Shown one piece after another: positions 61,557-64,000 of a stretch of DNA of 64,000 nt. Numbering within the stretch: position 1 is the stretch's first letter; each line of letters opens with the position of its first letter. Source of the stretch: Massilia sp. YIM B02763 (GTDB taxonomy: Bacteria > Pseudomonadota > Gammaproteobacteria > Burkholderiales > Burkholderiaceae_D); contig NZ_JASNRD010000015.1 of NCBI RefSeq assembly GCF_030412015.1, positions 70,030 through 134,029 on the forward strand, in the 5' to 3' direction. Made by a program: the position numbers and the translations under genes. The notes beneath the pieces are model-generated. The model searched no databases. It was not told the DNA's origin and was given only the letters and a program-made list of their open reading frames with translations.

Positions 61557-62039
61557 ATGATGCCGAGCAAGAATACGGTATGCCTGTGGTTCGACGGCGA
61601 CGCCCTCGAAGCGGCGACCTTCTACGCGAAGACCTTTCCCGACAGCGCCGTCGGCAAGATCTTCCGTGCCCCGGGCGACTACCCGTCCGGCAAGCAGGGC
61701 GACGTGCTGACGGTGGAGTTCACGGTGGCCGGCATTCCCTGCATCGGCCTGAACGGCGGTCCGGCCTTCACGCACAGCGAGGCCTTCTCGTTCCAGATCG
61801 CCACCGACGACCAGGCCGAGACGGACCGCCTGTGGAACGCCATCGTCCAGAACGGCGGCCAGGAAAGCGCGTGCGGCTGGTGCAAGGACCGCTGGGGCTT
61901 GTCCTGGCAGATCACGCCGCGCGCCATGAGCGCGGCGCTTGCCGATCCCGACCAGGCCGCGGCCCGGCGCGCCTTCGAGGCGATGATGACGATGGGAAAA
62001 ATCGACATCGCCGCCATCGAGGCGGCCCGGCGTGGGTGA
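61557..62039 (+). CDS. VOC-family (PhnB-like) protein
   Basis: A 160-residue vicinal-oxygen-chelate protein of the PhnB / 3-demethylubiquinone-9 3-methyltransferase-like group. Landmarks: CLWFDGDALEAATFYAKTFP, GDVLTVEFTVAGIPCIGLNG, FTHSEAFSFQIATDDQAETD, and the closing CGWCKDRWGLSWQITPRAM. The fold is likely a dimer with a metal site; metabolic role unknown. A GGAGGAG ribosome-binding site precedes ATG 61557 (or 61560). It ends just before a REP-like pair and converges on the Gfo/Idh gene. Confidence 0.93.
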   Translation: MMPSKNTVCLWFDGDALEAATFYAKTFPDSAVGKIFRAPGDYPSGKQGDVLTVEFTVAGIPCIGLNGGPAFTHSEAFSFQIATDDQAETDRLWNAIVQNGGQESACGWCKDRWGLSWQITPRAMSAALADPDQAAARRAFEAMMTMGKIDIAAIEAARRG

Positions 62040-62046
62040 ATGAACA

Positions 62047-62130
62047 CGTCGCCCCGGCGCAGGCCGGGGCTGATGTCGTGGCGTCGCCGGAACGCGCAGG
62101 ACCTGGGCCCCGGCCTGCGCCGGGGCGACG
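62047..62130. repeat. Pair of REP-like palindromes in a convergent gap
   Basis: Two hairpins in opposite orientation: GCCCCGGC-GCAG-GCCGGGGC at 62051-62070 and GCCCCGGC-CTGC-GCCGGGGC at 62107-62126, extended by CGTC on the left and GACG on the right. The left unit has the same core as 59239-59268. Together they make an 84-base element between two convergent genes. Confidence 0.7.
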
Positions 62131-62166
62131 GTTTCATGGCCAGCGATAAACGCGGTCCGATGGGTG

Positions 62167-63273
62167 CTAGGCCTTCAGCACGACGCGCTTCTTCTCCCGC
62201 GCCGACTGGTAAATGGCCTCGATGATGCGCATGTCGCGCAAGCCTTCCTCGCCCGCGACGATCGGGGTCCGGTCTTCCATCACGCACTGCGCCATGTGGT
62301 CGAGCTGGCCGGCGAACTGCGTCGCGCCGGGGCCCGGTGGCGGCGTGATTTCCTCGCCGCGGCCGCTGCCGACCCACAGGCGGTTGCCGCGGTAGGCCGT
62401 CGCCGGTTCCATCTCGATGCGTCCCTTGTCGCCCACGAGCAGGATATGGTTCTGGTTGGCGCTGTACATCGACTGGCAGGAGCCGATCACGCCGGACGGG
62501 AATTCCAGCTGGAAGCCGATCTGGTCTTCCACTTCGCGGAAACGCGGGTCCTTGCGGTCCGTCGTTTCCTGCGCATAGACGGCGATGGGCTCCTCGCCCG
62601 TCATGTAGCGCGCCGCGTTCAGCGCGTAGATGCCGATGTCCATCATCGAGCCGCCGCCCGACATCGCCTTCTTCAGGCGCCAGGCGTTCGGGTTGCCGAA
62701 GGTGAAGCCGTGTTCGGAACGGAAGTAGCGCAGCTTGCCGATCTCGCCGGCCCGGGCGCGGCGGCGCGCTTCCAGGTTGGTCGGCTCGAAATGGCAGCGG
62801 TAGCCGATCATCAGTTTCTTGCCGGCCTGGCGGCAGGCGGCGATCATCGATTCGCACTCGGCGGAAGAGAGCGCCATCGGCTTTTCGCACAGCACGTGCT
62901 TGCCGGCCTTGGCGGCGCGGATCGTATACTCCGCGTGCATGGAGACGGGCAGGCAGACGTAGACGATGTCGATGTCCGGGTTGTCGCGGATGCGGTCGAA
63001 GTTTTCGTAGTTGTAGATATTCTTTTCCGGCACGTCGTATTGCGCGGCCACGCGTTTCGCCTTGTCCGCGTCGCCGCTGACGAGGGCGACCAGTTTGCTG
63101 TGCCGGCAGTTCTTGAATTCCGGGATGATCACGCCGAGGCCGTAGCCGCCCAGGCCCACGATGGCATAGCCCAGCTTGCGCTGCGGTTCGGCCGCGCGCA
63201 GGGGAAAGGCGGCCGCGCCGGCCGCCAGGGCGCCGCCGGCCAGCACGAGGTTGCGTCGGTTCAGGTCGATCAT
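62167..63273 (-). CDS. Tat-exported Gfo/Idh/MocA-family oxidoreductase
   Basis: A 368-residue NAD(P)-dependent sugar oxidoreductase of the glucose-fructose oxidoreductase branch. A twin-arginine signal opens it (LNRRNLVLAGGALAAGAAAF), so it is exported folded with its cofactor. The dinucleotide-binding GYAIVGLGGYGLGVIIPEF follows, then CEKPMA with the catalytic Lys, MIGYRCHFEP and GGGSMMDIGIYALNA. Family members oxidise or dehydrate sugars or inositols; glucose-fructose oxidoreductase makes gluconolactone and sorbitol. AAGGAGA is upstream of ATG 63273. A LacI-type operator lies 57 bases upstream, matching the set at 43-48 kb at 13 of 14 positions. The function is therefore probably tied to the same sugar. 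Confidence 0.93.
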   Translation of the reverse strand: MIDLNRRNLVLAGGALAAGAAAFPLRAAEPQRKLGYAIVGLGGYGLGVIIPEFKNCRHSKLVALVSGDADKAKRVAAQYDVPEKNIYNYENFDRIRDNPDIDIVYVCLPVSMHAEYTIRAAKAGKHVLCEKPMALSSAECESMIAACRQAGKKLMIGYRCHFEPTNLEARRRARAGEIGKLRYFRSEHGFTFGNPNAWRLKKAMSGGGSMMDIGIYALNAARYMTGEEPIAVYAQETTDRKDPRFREVEDQIGFQLEFPSGVIGSCQSMYSANQNHILLVGDKGRIEMEPATAYRGNRLWVGSGRGEEITPPPGPGATQFAGQLDHMAQCVMEDRTPIVAGEEGLRDMRIIEAIYQSAREKKRVVLKA

Positions 63274-63329
63274 CTGTGTTGTCTCCTTGTTGTTGTCGTA
63301 CGTGGGGCGCCGGCGGATGCCGGCGTCCG

Positions 63330-63343
63330 AGAAATCGATTTCA
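63330..63343. promoter_or_regulatory. LacI operator upstream of the exported Gfo/Idh gene
   Basis: AGAAATCGATTTCA differs at one position from the perfect operator TGAAATCGATTTCA at 45841-45854. It lies 57-70 bases before the Gfo/Idh start codon, in the same position relative to the gene as at the beta-glucoside locus. Confidence 0.7.
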
Positions 63344-63477
63344 GTTGTGGGGAAATTGTAATACGGATGCGCCCGCGCAGGCGCGGCAAACGGCTGTGTC
63401 GCATCAAAATTATGCAACTAACCGACATGAGAGGCGGGAAGCGCGGCGGGTGCGGGCCTGGCGGCCCGCCACGGCGG

Positions 63478-63951
63478 TCAGCGCAGCTTGCCGACCATGT
63501 CCGGCCCCACGGCCAGGCGGATGAAGGGGGCGGGATCGTCGTCGCTCTTGCGCGCGATCCACAGCACGCTGGCCTTGCGGATCTTCCACTCGTGCGGGCT
63601 GCCGGAGAAGACCTGCGCGGCCACCTGGCCCAGCAGCGGCTGGTGGCCGACGATGACCACCGGCAGGCGCTGGCCAGGCCAGCCGGCCGCGTCCAGGATC
63701 CGGTCCGGCGTCGAATCAGTGTTCAGCGCGTCGACGGTGGTGAACTTGCGGCCCAGCGCCTCGGCCGTCTGCACGCAGCGCAGGGCGGGGCTGACGAGGA
63801 TGCGGCACTGCGCCGGCAGCTGGCGGTCGAGCCAGGCGCCCACGCGCGAGGCGTGGCGCGCGCCCTTCGAGGTCAGCGCGCGGCGCTGGTCGCCCTCGTG
63901 GGTGGCGACGTGCGGTTCAGCCTCGGCGTGACGCCACAGGATCAGTTCCAA
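63478..63951 (-). CDS. sixA: SixA-like phosphohistidine phosphatase
   Basis: A 157-residue histidine phosphatase. The catalytic RHG-type motif reads LILWRHAEAEP (His near residue 8); the second Arg is in LVSPALRCVQTAEALG and the second His in VVIVGHQPLLGQ. SixA removes phosphate from phosphohistidine on HPt domains or on the nitrogen-PTS. The start is the TTG at 63951, six bases after AAGGAGA, giving the usual (M)ELILWRH opening; an upstream ATG at 63975 adds eight residues without support. The gene stands alone near the right window edge; the last 49 bases are its upstream region. Confidence 0.9.
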   Translation of the reverse strand: MELILWRHAEAEPHVATHEGDQRRALTSKGARHASRVGAWLDRQLPAQCRILVSPALRCVQTAEALGRKFTTVDALNTDSTPDRILDAAGWPGQRLPVVIVGHQPLLGQVAAQVFSGSPHEWKIRKASVLWIARKSDDDPAPFIRLAVGPDMVGKLR

Positions 63952-64000
63952 GCTCGTTCTCCTTGTGATTGGCATGCGTCTCGGCGCCGGCGCCGAGCAT

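Overview
The window is chromosomal DNA from a very GC-rich betaproteobacterium, most likely the Massilia/Telluria/Duganella group (Oxalobacteraceae, Burkholderiales). Reasons: strong third-position GC bias, many LysR regulators each next to a single target, a PEP-CTERM exported protein, TonB-receptor/halogenase/LacI sugar loci, several GGDEF/EAL proteins, a soluble chemotaxis receptor, and short hypothetical proteins of the kind common in that family. This placement rests on family resemblance and not on a marker gene. I see no rRNA, tRNA, CRISPR array, prophage or intact insertion sequence.

Layout. 1-11.5 kb: end of a chemotaxis receptor; an RhtA-like exporter; a CurA-like reductase; a TerC/CBS membrane protein; then regulator-plus-target pairs (LysR; Rrf2 with an MFS exporter; TetR with a divergent YbfB/YjiJ-type MFS across a tandem operator). 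11.5-18 kb: a GAF-PAS-PAS-GGDEF protein, a YahK-type alcohol dehydrogenase with a tail-to-tail LysR regulator whose putative binding motif recurs at both promoters, and a catalytically degenerate SDR. 18-24 kb: a LytS/LytTR-type two-component pair, RNase Z, the remnant of a filamentous-haemagglutinin gene, and a PAS histidine kinase. 24-31 kb: two LysR/transporter pairs, a GNAT, a siderophore-interacting protein with a divergent MarR, and a cytoplasmic chemotaxis receptor of inverted domain order. 31-39 kb: a MocR regulator, a lower-GC PIN/NYN gene, a secreted GH31 glycosidase, a LytM peptidase and small proteins.

The clearest functional unit is 39.4-48.6 kb. A TonB-dependent receptor, a GH1 beta-glucosidase, a glucokinase and an AmpG-type MFS carrier run leftward. 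A flavin-dependent halogenase-family protein and a LacI regulator run rightward. Near-palindromic operators of the form TGAAATCGATTTCA lie between the two arms, before the LacI gene and before the GH1 gene. A fifth copy lies 16 kb away before a Tat-exported Gfo/Idh/MocA oxidoreductase (62-63 kb). The picture is uptake of a beta-glucoside, cleavage to glucose and phosphorylation, under one repressor, with two unexplained partners: the halogenase and the exported dehydrogenase.

48.6-64 kb: an inverted-repeat element, an alpha/beta hydrolase and SDR with divergent LysR, an MpaB-type oxygenase, a GGDEF/EAL protein, a PafA-like phosphatase, Ppx/GppA, a receiver-only regulator, a PEP-CTERM protein, an SMP-30 lactonase, a lipoprotein, a VOC protein, the Gfo/Idh gene and a SixA phosphatase. 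Palindromic REP-like sequences occur at three convergent gene junctions. Two separate loci encode proteins that share an apparently unnamed 33-residue motif.
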